From Desulfobacteraceae bacterium (GTDB taxonomy: Bacteria > Desulfobacterota > Desulfobacteria > Desulfobacterales > BuS5), in NCBI GenBank assembly GCA_030592105.1, contig JAUVKE010000042.1, forward strand, positions 1-12,648: 12,648 nucleotides of DNA, in the 5' to 3' direction. Position numbers and translations under genes: made by a program. The notes beneath the pieces were generated by a model that saw nothing but the letters and a program-made list of their open reading frames with translations, made no database searches and had not been told where the DNA came from. Each line of letters starts with the position of its first letter. Positions within the stretch are counted from its first letter, which is position 1. This document shows positions 1 through 5,860 of the stretch, piece by piece.

Positions 1-804
1 TTCTTTTTCAAAACCACATTTATCAACAATCTTTTTAAGTACATCCTCAATTTCATTCTGCTTAAATCCGCACAGATCATTAAACTCAGGTTCAAAATAG
101 ATATTTTTTGCAATATTATATCCGCTTGTAATATCACTCATTACAACCGGGGAAACTCCTGTAATAAATACCCGATCAAACATGGAACTTGAGGTGGAGG
201 CTTTTACAGCCTTAAAAAAAGTTCTAAGGGGGCCCTCCTCATGCACAAGTGCTTTGTATCTTCCTTCAGAGCTTTGAACTCCCATCATAACTGTATTTGC
301 AAAATTATCATATTCATCTATTAAAAGATATACAGGGTATGGGGTCATGCGGGCTGAAGCAACGAGAGAATCCATCGAATAAAGAGCATCTTCCCGATTA
401 ATTTCAATATTTGGAATCTCAAAACCTTTAAAATTATAAAATTTATAAAATCCATCAATGCGTACATTAATATGATTAAACAAAGCTTTTTTCACATCTT
501 CTGCAGTTCCGGTGGGATCAACACATGAAAAATCGAATTTTAAAATAAAATATGAATTACGCAGGTCAGTGGGGTTTTTCCCGATCTTCAATTCACCAAA
601 AATTTCTTCAAATTCATCTTTTTTTGCCACATCATAGTAATTTTCCAGCATGGAAAGAACAAGGCTTTTGCCAAAACGCCTTGGACGAATGAATAATTGA
701 GATTTTGTATTTTCAATGAGAGGAATTTTATCTGTTCTGTCACAATAAAAATACTTTTCTTTGATAATACTTCTAAAATCAGATATTCCGTATGGGTATT
801 TCAT
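1..804 (-). CDS. AAA-ATPase-like protein (PF09820 type), 3' end beyond window
   Basis: The first 268 codons are open from ATG at 804 to the left edge, so the gene is cut by the window. The protein starts MKYPYGISDFRSII. It has a Walker A-like RPRRFGKS at residues 40-47, a Walker B segment VYLLIDEYDNF at 158-168 and ITGVSP at 214-219, followed by a region ending FEPEFNDLCGF. This order is typical of the AAA-ATPase-like family PF09820, whose members are usually about 500-570 residues with a C-terminal PD-(D/E)XK nuclease-like domain; that half would lie outside the window. The family is abundant and multicopy in anaerobic bacteria, and its cellular role is not established. The start is supported by MKYPYGISDF, the usual family N-terminus, and by a 4-base ATGA overlap with the stop of the upstream reading frame (801-947). 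A weak AAGG lies 8 bases upstream. Confidence 0.85.
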   Translation of the reverse strand, partial: MKYPYGISDFRSIIKEKYFYCDRTDKIPLIENTKSQLFIRPRRFGKSLVLSMLENYYDVAKKDEFEEIFGELKIGKNPTDLRNSYFILKFDFSCVDPTGTAEDVKKALFNHINVRIDGFYKFYNFKGFEIPNIEINREDALYSMDSLVASARMTPYPVYLLIDEYDNFANTVMMGVQSSEGRYKALVHEEGPLRTFFKAVKASTSSSMFDRVFITGVSPVVMSDITSGYNIAKNIYFEPEFNDLCGFKQNEIEDVLKKIVDKCGFEKE

Positions 805-1077
805 TGCTGTACCTTTTTTTCACAGGCTGGATTGTTTTTTAAAAAACCCTGCAAGCCCTGTTTAACTTCGTCCATCATGTCTTGGATTGATTCAACAATG
901 CCATCTTTTTCTTTATTTAAAAATTGTTGCAGATTTTCTGTTTTTAATCAAATCCATTACGCTAACAACTTTTTTTAATCCCCTTCCAAAAACTCCTCTA
1001 AAAGTTGACCCCTTATAATGTGGGAGGTGTGCGTCATTTTCAAAAACAGAAGAAAACCGGTATGTTCCATAAAACAT
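801..1077 (-). pseudogene. Chimeric remnant: Cas6-like N-terminal fragment joined, across a frameshift, to an unidentified C-terminal tail
   Basis: ATG at 1077 opens 54 codons that end at TAA 913-915. Residues 2-37 read YGTYRFSSVFEND...LPHYKGSTFRGVFGRGLKKVV. The pattern 'YRF...LP-YKGSxxRGxFGxxLKKVV' is the signature N-terminus of Cas6-type RAMP proteins (CRISPR RNA endonucleases, PF10040-like), which normally run to about 250-320 residues. The RAMP ferredoxin fold and the C-terminal glycine-rich loop are absent. Another frame, open from 947 to 801, encodes LKTENLQQFLNKEKDG...ACEKKVQQ, with its stop overlapping the start of the AAA-ATPase gene. Removing one A from the A5 run (about 940-944) would join the two frames as ...SVMDLIKTENLQQFL... 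The tail is not recognised. I read the locus as a deletion fusion plus frameshift, probably not functional. The Cas6 assignment rests on motif pattern alone. Confidence 0.5.
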
Positions 1078-1103
1078 ATTTACTCCGGATGCTTTTTTTC
1101 AGT

Positions 1104-1244
1104 AGTGCCCGGTTAGGAAGTTGCAATAAAAAAAATCCGGGAAGTTTAATTGTTTTTGTAGCATGCGAATAAATTTCTTAAATTTATAAGTTTGCTCCGC
1201 CAAAATTGCGAAACTCCCCTCACTCAAGATTCTAACCTGACACT
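1104..1244. mobile_element. MITE-like element with imperfect terminal inverted repeats
   Basis: Two 20-base ends face each other: 1104-1123 reads AGTGCCCGGTTAGGAAGTTG, and 1244-1225 on the minus strand reads AGTGTCAGGTTAGAATCTTG, with 15 of 20 positions shared including the GGTTAG core. The 141-bp interior has no open frame. Size and structure fit a miniature inverted-repeat element or the joined ends of a deleted insertion sequence. No family is assigned. It lies directly upstream of the Cas6-like fragment, so it may be involved in that gene's truncation. Confidence 0.4.
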
Positions 1245-1441
1245 GTTGAAAATTTATATATACTGATGCTATTTTACACTATTTTATAAAAAATAAGGGG
1301 AGAAACCGGGAGAGACCATCTTTATTGCATCTGATTTTGTACTATTTTTTTCGTGTATGTTTATTATTAGGGACTTTACTGAAAAAATTCTACCCTCTAT
1401 AAATAAAACTCATCTGTCAATATTTCGCCCTGTGGGATTAG

Positions 1442-1520
1442 CCATTAGCGGTTAGCTTTTGGTTAAAACACCTTATTTTCAATGCTAACGGCTAACGGCT
1501 AACCGCTATTAGCTAACCGC
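1442..1520. repeat. Tandem GCTAACN heptamers able to pair with an upstream inverted copy
   Basis: Positions 1484-1518 are five consecutive heptamers: GCTAACG, GCTAACG, GCTAACC, GCTATTA, GCTAACC. The left arm TAGCGGTTAGC (1446-1456) is exactly complementary to GCTAACCGCTA (1498-1508). It can alternatively pair through GCGGTTAGCT (1448-1457) with AGCTAACCGC (1511-1520). The intervening 27 bases are AT-rich. It looks like an intergenic repeat element, and no function is apparent. Confidence 0.6.
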
Positions 1521-1690
1521 ACATGTTGCAATATTTTGATTTTTTGTAGAAACGGGTAGTTTTATTTCAGGGAATTCCCTTACAAATATCCCCATGTGGC
1601 TTTGTACTATTTTTTTTAAAAATTGTATACTGTTTTCAGGAGGATAAGGTTGATACTTTTGTATCAGGCCATTTAGGGAGATCCGCTCTC

Positions 1691-1722
1691 AACCTCCGGC
1701 ATTTAAAAAAATGCCGGAGGTT
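1691..1722. terminator. Strong hairpin, possible terminator of the minus-strand gene ending at 1781
   Basis: AACCTCCGGCAT (1691-1702) and ATGCCGGAGGTT (1711-1722) form a perfect 12-bp stem with an 8-base loop TTAAAAAA. It lies about 60 bases beyond the 3' end of the coiled-coil protein gene, as expected for transcription termination. Neither side has a clean T-tract directly after the stem, so rho-independent termination is not certain. Confidence 0.45.
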
Positions 1723-1780
1723 ATTCATTTATACCCAAGAAAAGATTCAGGTTTTCCTTAAGCAGTTAACTGGTTTGAGG

Positions 1781-2148
1781 TTATTTACACTTTGCAGGTG
1801 CAGGTGAATCAGCAGCATGGCTGTGGAGATAGGTGAAAATATTCAGCAGGTCCTGTTCTGAAAGTTTGTCCCATTCCTCTTTGCATTGAAAAATATCAAA
1901 TTTTTTTTTGTCAAAAATTCTTTTCCACTGAGCCTTTCATCTATATATGCAATTTCTTCTTTATCATTGATATTTTCTGATTCCAGTTTTTCTATTTTTC
2001 CCTGCATTGATTTTATCATTTCACTCATGAGCTTTATCTGATCCTTTAAAGAATCTATATCCTCTTTTGCTGATGCAGATAAGGGGATAAAAAAAGCAAG
2101 CATAAAGATAAGCCACATTGTTAAAATCAATTTCTTTGTTTCCGACAT
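1781..2148 (-). pseudogene. Small secreted coiled-coil protein, reading frame broken at an A9 run
   Basis: ATG at 2148 follows CTGGAGGATTA, a good ribosome site. Residues 1-27 (MSETKKLILTMWLIFMLAFF...LSASA) are a signal peptide. Residues 29-74 are a heptad-rich helix (IDSLKDQIKLMSEMIKSMQG...EEIAYIDERL). The uninterrupted frame ends at 1843 with an implausible tail. One more A in the nine-A run (1901-1909), or a -1 slip there, instead continues into FDIFQCKEEWDKLSEQDLLN and on through IFTYLHSHAADS to APAKCK, ending at TAA 1781-1783 and giving a 122-residue protein. That second tail looks far more protein-like (amphipathic helix, Cys pair, natural end). I do not recognise the family. The short coiled coil after the signal peptide resembles the start of some outer-membrane porins, but no barrel follows. 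An indel error, true decay, phase variation and slippage are all open. Confidence 0.55.
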
Positions 2149-2753
2149 TAATCCTCCAGATTTAAGTAATTGTTAAGTCGTTGGTAAAACATTGGTAAAA
2201 TATTTTTTAGATTTTAAATCAAATTTACACACGGACACGGGGATTAGTTAGCAAAAGGTATACCAAAAAAATATTTCTCGATAAAATTATGTAAGTGCTT
2301 GAAAGTATAATAATTTTTTTTTACTTTGAAGTCGGCAAAGTGAAGTGTTAATTAATGTTGTTAATATGTGTTAATTAACATGTTTGCAGGTTTGGAGCGC
2401 TATGTTTATGCTAAAACAATTGGCGCTTAGTTCTAATTTCAGCAATGGACTGAAATACAATAAAATTTAAAAACCTCTGAAACTCGCTGCACTGATTACA
2501 GCCATGTCTCACGTATAAGCAGAATAGTTACGCAAAAATTTAATTACATGAATCTGTAATTCTTACATAGGATCTTATAATTGCTTGAAAATATTATAAA
2601 AAATATTTTTATCTTGAGACTGATGGGGGAAAGTGTTAATATTTGGTGCTTTAACAGGTTTGTATGGATGAATTTTCACCATGACTCAGCTTTAACATCT
2701 GATAATCTAAAATAGAACCAACCCCTGCAAAGGAGCTGGAAAGAATAGATTAA
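2149..2753. other. AT-rich intergenic region between divergent genes
   Basis: No gene is visible on either strand. It contains a direct repeat of GTGTTAATTAA (2345-2355 and 2368-2378). It also has a weak, diverged similarity between about 2245-2355 and 2525-2645, sharing TGCTTGAAA, CTTGA-like and AAGTGTTAAT strings in the same order. At its right end is a 40-base motif (2686-2725) that recurs near 10949. The promoters of the flanking divergent genes must lie here, but no consensus pair is convincing. Confidence 0.5.
2345..2380. promoter_or_regulatory. Direct-repeat/palindrome cluster, possible operator
   Basis: GTGTTAATTAA occurs at 2345-2355 and again at 2368-2378, a 23-bp period (about two helical turns). 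The second copy is part of a perfect 12-bp palindrome TGTTAATTAACA (2369-2380). The spacing would place two protein dimers on one face of the DNA. It sits between the divergent genes starting at 2148 and 2754. No regulator is identified. Confidence 0.35.
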
Positions 2754-3722
2754 ATGAGTAATATTTTTTTGCACAGCCTTGTTGATACCTGGCAAATGGC
2801 TTCTAAAGTATTGGTTCTACTGTTTGTCGCCCTGTATATATCCCAGGTGCTGATGGAACTGGGTTTATTTAAAAAACTGGAATTTCTGGGCGCACCCCTG
2901 GCAAAAATTGCCAATCTGCCCCAGGAGGCTGGAGCCACTTTTGTAGCTTCGTTCGGTTCTGTTCTTGCTGGAAACATGATGATTGCAAAGCTCTATACAG
3001 AAAACCGGATAACAAAAAAACAGACCTTTTTATCCGCAATTCTTAATACTGTTCCGGCAAACATAAGAGATAGCCTTATGTTTCAGATCCCTGTAATGAT
3101 TCCTGTTTTGGGATTCAAGGTTGGTATTGTCTATTTTTCAGCTTTTTTCAGTGCTGGAATAATGAAAGTTTTATTTGTTATAGCGTGTGGAATTGGGGAT
3201 AAAGAGCAACAACCAGAAAAAAATAAGAAAAAACTAAAAACGGAAGAGCCCGATGAAAAGGCTAAAAAAAAAATTAAGACAATACTTATCAATGCATTGG
3301 TTTTTCAAAAAAAGGTTTTTGTAAAATTAGGGTTTATCTTTGTACTTATGACCTATCTTATTTTTTTGCTGATTAACAGTGGTATAGTGGCAGGTATAAC
3401 AGAGTATGCAGGGCCTGTTACAACTTTTTTTAAACTCCCTCCAGCCTGTGCCATCGCCGTTGGGACATATATATTAAGTCCCCTGGTGGGAGCTGCTTCA
3501 ATAGGCGCAATGCTCCAAAACGGTACCCTCACAGATATCCAGGGTATCACAGCATGTTTGCTGGGGAGTATACTGATGCTTCCGGTTTTTAGCCTGAGAT
3601 TTTCCCTTGCACGTTACACTTCTATTTTCGGGATTGTTATGGGTTCATGGATTGTAACAGTATCAACCGCTCTGGGAATGTTTACACGTGCCTTGTTTCT
3701 CCTGGTGGTTTTTTGTCTGTAG
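2754..3722 (+). CDS. Nucleoside-recognition (Gate) domain membrane protein
   Basis: A 322-residue polytopic membrane protein. Hydrophobic segments lie at about 16-36, 60-76, 108-146, 190-212, 228-254, 264-282 and 290-320. Residues 148-178 form a highly charged, lysine-rich loop splitting the protein into two halves. Glycine- and asparagine-rich re-entrant-like segments (GSVLAGNMMIAKLY at 68-81, LSAILNTVPANIRD at 93-106, and LSPLVGAASIGAML at 241-254) resemble the PF07670 Gate domain also found in nucleoside transporters, spore maturation proteins and FeoB. The substrate is unknown, and the name reflects domain history, not proven nucleoside binding. AGGAG (2731-2735) lies 18 bases before ATG, with GGAAAG closer at 2738-2743. 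Its 3' end abuts an insertion-sequence remnant, yet the C-terminus looks natural. It appears to be monocistronic. Confidence 0.75.
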   Translation: MSNIFLHSLVDTWQMASKVLVLLFVALYISQVLMELGLFKKLEFLGAPLAKIANLPQEAGATFVASFGSVLAGNMMIAKLYTENRITKKQTFLSAILNTVPANIRDSLMFQIPVMIPVLGFKVGIVYFSAFFSAGIMKVLFVIACGIGDKEQQPEKNKKKLKTEEPDEKAKKKIKTILINALVFQKKVFVKLGFIFVLMTYLIFLLINSGIVAGITEYAGPVTTFFKLPPACAIAVGTYILSPLVGAASIGAMLQNGTLTDIQGITACLLGSILMLPVFSLRFSLARYTSIFGIVMGSWIVTVSTALGMFTRALFLLVVFCL

Positions 3723-3962
3723 CATTGTCAAAGATAGCCGTCTGCTATGTAACCACAGAAGAGGGTAAATCATATTTGGGAGGTCTCCCTGCTTTTGAGG
3801 AGAAGATTTTAAGTCGTGGTGAAATTGTTTCCCATTGTTTATCGGTTAAGTCAGTCCTGTTTTAATTGAGTATTTTCTAACAGGATAACTATTTTATGGA
3901 CGTTATTCAAGTACCGGTAATAATTCTAATTGCTATTTGTAAATAATTTTTAAACAGGCTCT
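3723..3962 (-). pseudogene. IS5-family transposase remnant (N-terminal DUF4096-like part) with its 5' flank
   Basis: On the minus strand, an open stretch from 3861 to the TAG at 3745-3747 reads NRTDLTDKQWETISPRLKIF, then SSKAGRPPKYDLPSSVVT. 'LTDKQWE-I-P-L...GRPPKYD' is the characteristic N-terminus of IS5/IS4-type transposases (DUF4096, PF13340), normally the first 40 residues of a protein of about 250. There is no usable start codon, since TAA precedes in frame, and the frame closes shortly after GRPPKYDL. The DDE catalytic core is therefore missing. The flank upstream, up to about 3962 (minus strand GAGCCTGTTTAAAAATT), has the look of an insertion-sequence end. The remnant abuts the stop codon of the Gate gene. 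A plus-strand frame across it (3647-3865) is only its antisense. Confidence 0.65.
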
Positions 3963-4013
3963 TAGCAAAGCCAACATTGAAAAATAAACTTTAAAATTAA
4001 GTCTGCGATAAGT

Positions 4014-4086
4014 TTACAACGTTTAGCTGACCTGCCGGGGCAAAGCGGCAGCGTAGCTCAGGTCAGTGTCCAGCGCCATGTTGGGC
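4014..4086 (-). repeat. attC-like integron recombination site at the end of higA
   Basis: Read on the minus strand, the site starts with GCCCAAC, a match to the R-box consensus RYYYAAC. It continues ATGGCGCTGGACACTGACCTG and ends GGTCAGCTAAACGTTG. The inner arms CTGACCTG (4027-4034) and CAGGTCAG (4059-4066) are perfectly complementary, with a further TGCCG/CGGCA stem (4033-4037, 4046-4050) inside. The layout resembles attC sites of environmental integron cassettes (AACAxGGCGCTGGA...CTGAC...GTCAG...AACGTT). The distal R box is GTTGTAA instead of GTTRRRY, so it is imperfect, and no integrase or second attC is in the window. The higA stop codon lies inside the site, as is common in cassettes. 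Confidence 0.5.
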
Positions 4087-4413
4087 GTTGGAGTTTTTCG
4101 TAGCAAGATGACCCAAAGGCAAAGGCTTGATTTCATTAAGAGCATCCGACTCGGATTGATTCGCAAAATAAAGATCCCATCTCAATTGAATATTCATCCA
4201 AAAGTCTGAAGAAACCCCAAAAACCTTTGCAAGCCTTAAGGCCGTACCAGGGGTAATGCCCCGTTTCCCGTTAATTATTTCATTTATTCTTTGATATGGA
4301 ACGTTTATGGCATTAGCTAAGTCTCGCTGAGTGATGCCCATTGGTTTTAAAAACTCCTCCAGCAGCATTTCCCCAGGATGGGTCGGTGTTCTATCTGTTG
4401 GTATTCGTATCAT
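4063..4413 (-). CDS. higA: HigA-family antitoxin, XRE-type HTH
   Basis: 116 residues. The start MIRIPTDRTPTHPGEMLLEE is the classic HigA N-terminus. Residues 24-62 form the helix-turn-helix (GITQRDLANAINVPYQRINE), followed by GKRGITPGTALRLAKVFGVS and the conserved FW-NIQ-RWDLY. Antitoxins of this family neutralise the HigB ribosome-dependent mRNA nuclease and repress their own promoter. AAGGAG lies 6 bases before ATG. It starts 24 bases after the higB stop, so the pair is co-transcribed toxin first, the usual higBA order. The last 15 residues (TKNSNAQHGAGH and neighbours) are longer than normal and are encoded by the attC-like site, suggesting the original end was lost or extended when the cassette formed. 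Confidence 0.9.
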   Translation of the reverse strand: MIRIPTDRTPTHPGEMLLEEFLKPMGITQRDLANAINVPYQRINEIINGKRGITPGTALRLAKVFGVSSDFWMNIQLRWDLYFANQSESDALNEIKPLPLGHLATKNSNAQHGAGH

Positions 4414-4437
4414 TTTAACTCCTTACAACTGTATATA

Positions 4438-4731
4438 TTAATGATAATCTGTAATTTCAACATTCATTGGGCAATTCTCAGCCCACATGAAACAAATACG
4501 ATATTGATCATTTATTCGAATGCTGCATTGTCCTTTTCTGCCAACTGACAGGGCTTCCAATCTATTTCCCGGCGGAATTCGCAATTCATCAAGCGTTAAA
4601 ACGGAATCCAATTGATCAAGTTTTCTGGATGCGATTTTCAATAATTGTTTTGGACAGACTTTCATTGCGGCCTTGGTGACTTTACCGTTGAAAATATCTT
4701 CTGTCGCTTTATTCTTGAAATTCTTTATCAT
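4438..4731 (-). CDS. higB: HigB-family toxin, RelE/ParE superfamily
   Basis: 97 residues. It has the usual HigB layout: MIKNFKNKATEDIFNG, two helices ending near LDQLDSVLTLDEL, then beta strands containing RIPPGNRLEALSVGRKGQCS, IRINDQYRICFMW and the terminal VEITDYH. Family members cleave mRNA in the ribosome A site, with basic residues and the C-terminal strand-end His-containing tail contributing to catalysis. The motif 'WRI-F-W...DYH' is represented here by YRICFMW...DYH. No good ribosome site precedes the ATG. The start sits 6-7 bases after a likely -10 box, so the message may be leaderless. higA lies 24 bases downstream, and the context indicates a plasmid-free, chromosomal mobile-cassette type system. 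Confidence 0.88.
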   Translation of the reverse strand: MIKNFKNKATEDIFNGKVTKAAMKVCPKQLLKIASRKLDQLDSVLTLDELRIPPGNRLEALSVGRKGQCSIRINDQYRICFMWAENCPMNVEITDYH

Positions 4732-4737
4732 GAAATC

Positions 4738-4766
4738 ACAATAACACGGATATCATGCTATCTCAA
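4738..4766 (-). promoter_or_regulatory. Likely higBA promoter with overlapping operator
   Basis: On the minus strand TTGAGA (4766-4761), a 17-base spacer and TATTGT (4743-4738) match a sigma-70 promoter at 5/6 and 4/6 positions. The spacer overlaps a near-perfect palindrome GATATCATGCTATC (4749-4762, 12 of 14 symmetric), where HigA or HigBA binding would block polymerase. Transcription would start at or within a base or two of the higB ATG (4731). Confidence 0.5.
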
Positions 4767-4901
4767 CCCATATTTCCACAATGCCTCAAAGATCCTGGCC
4801 TATTTCTTTTATGGGAAACTATTCGATTTGAAGCATTCAACAATTTTCTCAACTGTATTAATGGGGGGGAATTGATGTATAAAAATGATAAGTTTTGAGT
4901 A

Positions 4902-5009
4902 ATGAGTATTGAGGAAAATGAATATCATCATAAGCAGTTAAAGGTTTGGCAAAAAGCAATGGGGCTGCTTATAAATCAACAAGTAATTTTCAGTTCTATA
5001 AATTTTTAA
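4902..5009 (+). pseudogene. Truncated four-helix-bundle / 23S rRNA intervening-sequence protein (IVP) remnant
   Basis: ATG at 4902 opens 35 codons: MSIEENEYHHKQLKVWQKAM, then GLLINQQVIFSSINF. 'HKQLKVWQKAM-L' is the hallmark start of the PF05635 four-helix-bundle family, normally about 115-130 residues. After residue about 24 the similarity stops and the frame closes. Its 3' end overlaps the last 14 bases of fdhD on the opposite strand, so most of the gene has been deleted up to the fdhD border. The remnant is probably inactive. Confidence 0.6.
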
Positions 5010-5796
5010 ACCGGTCATCACCGCTGAAAATTATAAGTTCATCTTTTCTTATTCTGGCAACTGAGACATTCATCGACTTTGCCAGATTCACAGCAAGTGC
5101 CGTTGGCCGTGAAATGGCAATAATTATCTCAATACCGGCTCTGACCCCCTTTTGTACAAGCTCATAGCTTAACCGGGAAGAAAGAACAGCTATAACAGAA
5201 TTTGCAATAGCGCCATTCATAAGGGCGCTGCCGATTGCTTTATCAAGAGCATTATGCCTCCCCACATCTTCAGCCGCAGCTGTAACTCTTAAATTGTCAT
5301 CAAGGAGTACTGCGGCATGGCTGGAATAAGTTTTGCAAAAGAGCTCCTGGTGCTCAAGAAGTTTATTTTCAAGGCCGAGTGCCAGGCTGGCGTTAATTGC
5401 TGCAGTCTTTCCCACCGGTATCATTATCTGATTAAGATCTTTAAGAAGCCCTTTGCCGCATATTCCGCAGCTTGTCTGGCTGATAAAGCCCCTTCTTTTT
5501 AAAAGTTCCTTTACTTTTTTTTTCCTTTGCGCAGTCAGTGTTACAGCTACAAGGTTGGGATCCATAGCTTCGCAACGGCCAATGGAGGCAATATCTTCCT
5601 TACTATTAATAATTCCTTCTGACAGGCAAAAACCGGCGGTGTGAAATATCTCGTGACCCGGAGTGCGCATTACAACAGAATAAGGCTCCCCTTCAATATG
5701 GATGGCCAGGGGTTCTTCAGCAACAAGATTCTGCTGGCCGGTTTTATAAACATTATCTTTAAAGCATGTAACCGTTTCAGACGACAATTGTTTCAT
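4996..5796 (-). CDS. fdhD: FdhD, formate dehydrogenase accessory sulfurtransferase
   Basis: 266 residues, the usual family length. FdhD takes persulfide sulfur from a cysteine desulfurase and passes it to the bis-MGD molybdenum/tungsten cofactor of formate dehydrogenase, in the cytoplasm. The sulfur-carrying loop is SCGICGKG, with cysteines 110 and 113, matching the CxxC of E. coli FdhD. AEEPLAI (26-32), RTPGHEIFHTAGFCLSEGII (44-63), EDVGRHNALDKAIG (176-189) and SSRLSYELVQK (206-216) are conserved family blocks, the third forming the nucleotide/cofactor pocket. It is the last gene of the iscU-iscS-fdhD block, 64 bases behind iscS. No formate dehydrogenase gene is in the window. Its coupling to a desulfurase homologue lacking the PLP lysine is odd, since FdhD needs a persulfide donor. 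Confidence 0.92.
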   Translation of the reverse strand: MKQLSSETVTCFKDNVYKTGQQNLVAEEPLAIHIEGEPYSVVMRTPGHEIFHTAGFCLSEGIINSKEDIASIGRCEAMDPNLVAVTLTAQRKKKVKELLKRRGFISQTSCGICGKGLLKDLNQIMIPVGKTAAINASLALGLENKLLEHQELFCKTYSSHAAVLLDDNLRVTAAAEDVGRHNALDKAIGSALMNGAIANSVIAVLSSRLSYELVQKGVRAGIEIIIAISRPTALAVNLAKSMNVSVARIRKDELIIFSGDDRFKNL

Positions 5797-5860
5797 TCTA
5801 ATGGAATCTCCGGTAACTTTTTAATGAACTTCAGGAGTATTTTTTGTGTCCAACAGGAAA

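Larger units (their letters stand above)
1245..1780. other. Non-coding stretch with repeats
   Basis: No credible gene is seen on either strand. It holds a heptamer-repeat hairpin (1442-1520), a GC-rich 12-bp hairpin (1691-1722), and two copies of a TTTGTACTATTTTTTT-like string (about 1334-1349 and 1599-1614). The rest is AT-rich sequence without recognisable signal. Confidence 0.5.

Noticed and set aside
697..978. 93-codon plus-strand frame
   Set aside because: It is antisense to the AAA-ATPase gene and the Cas6-like remnant, whose protein motifs are clear on the minus strand.
1..1780. CRISPR array near the Cas6-like fragment
   Set aside because: No regularly spaced direct repeats of 25-40 bases are present. 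The heptamers at 1484-1518 are contiguous, without spacers.
3647..3865. Plus-strand open frame reading SKIAVCYVTTEEGKSYLGGL
   Set aside because: It is the antisense of the IS5-type transposase remnant (GRPPKYD... on the minus strand) and overlaps the Gate gene. It has no ribosome site.
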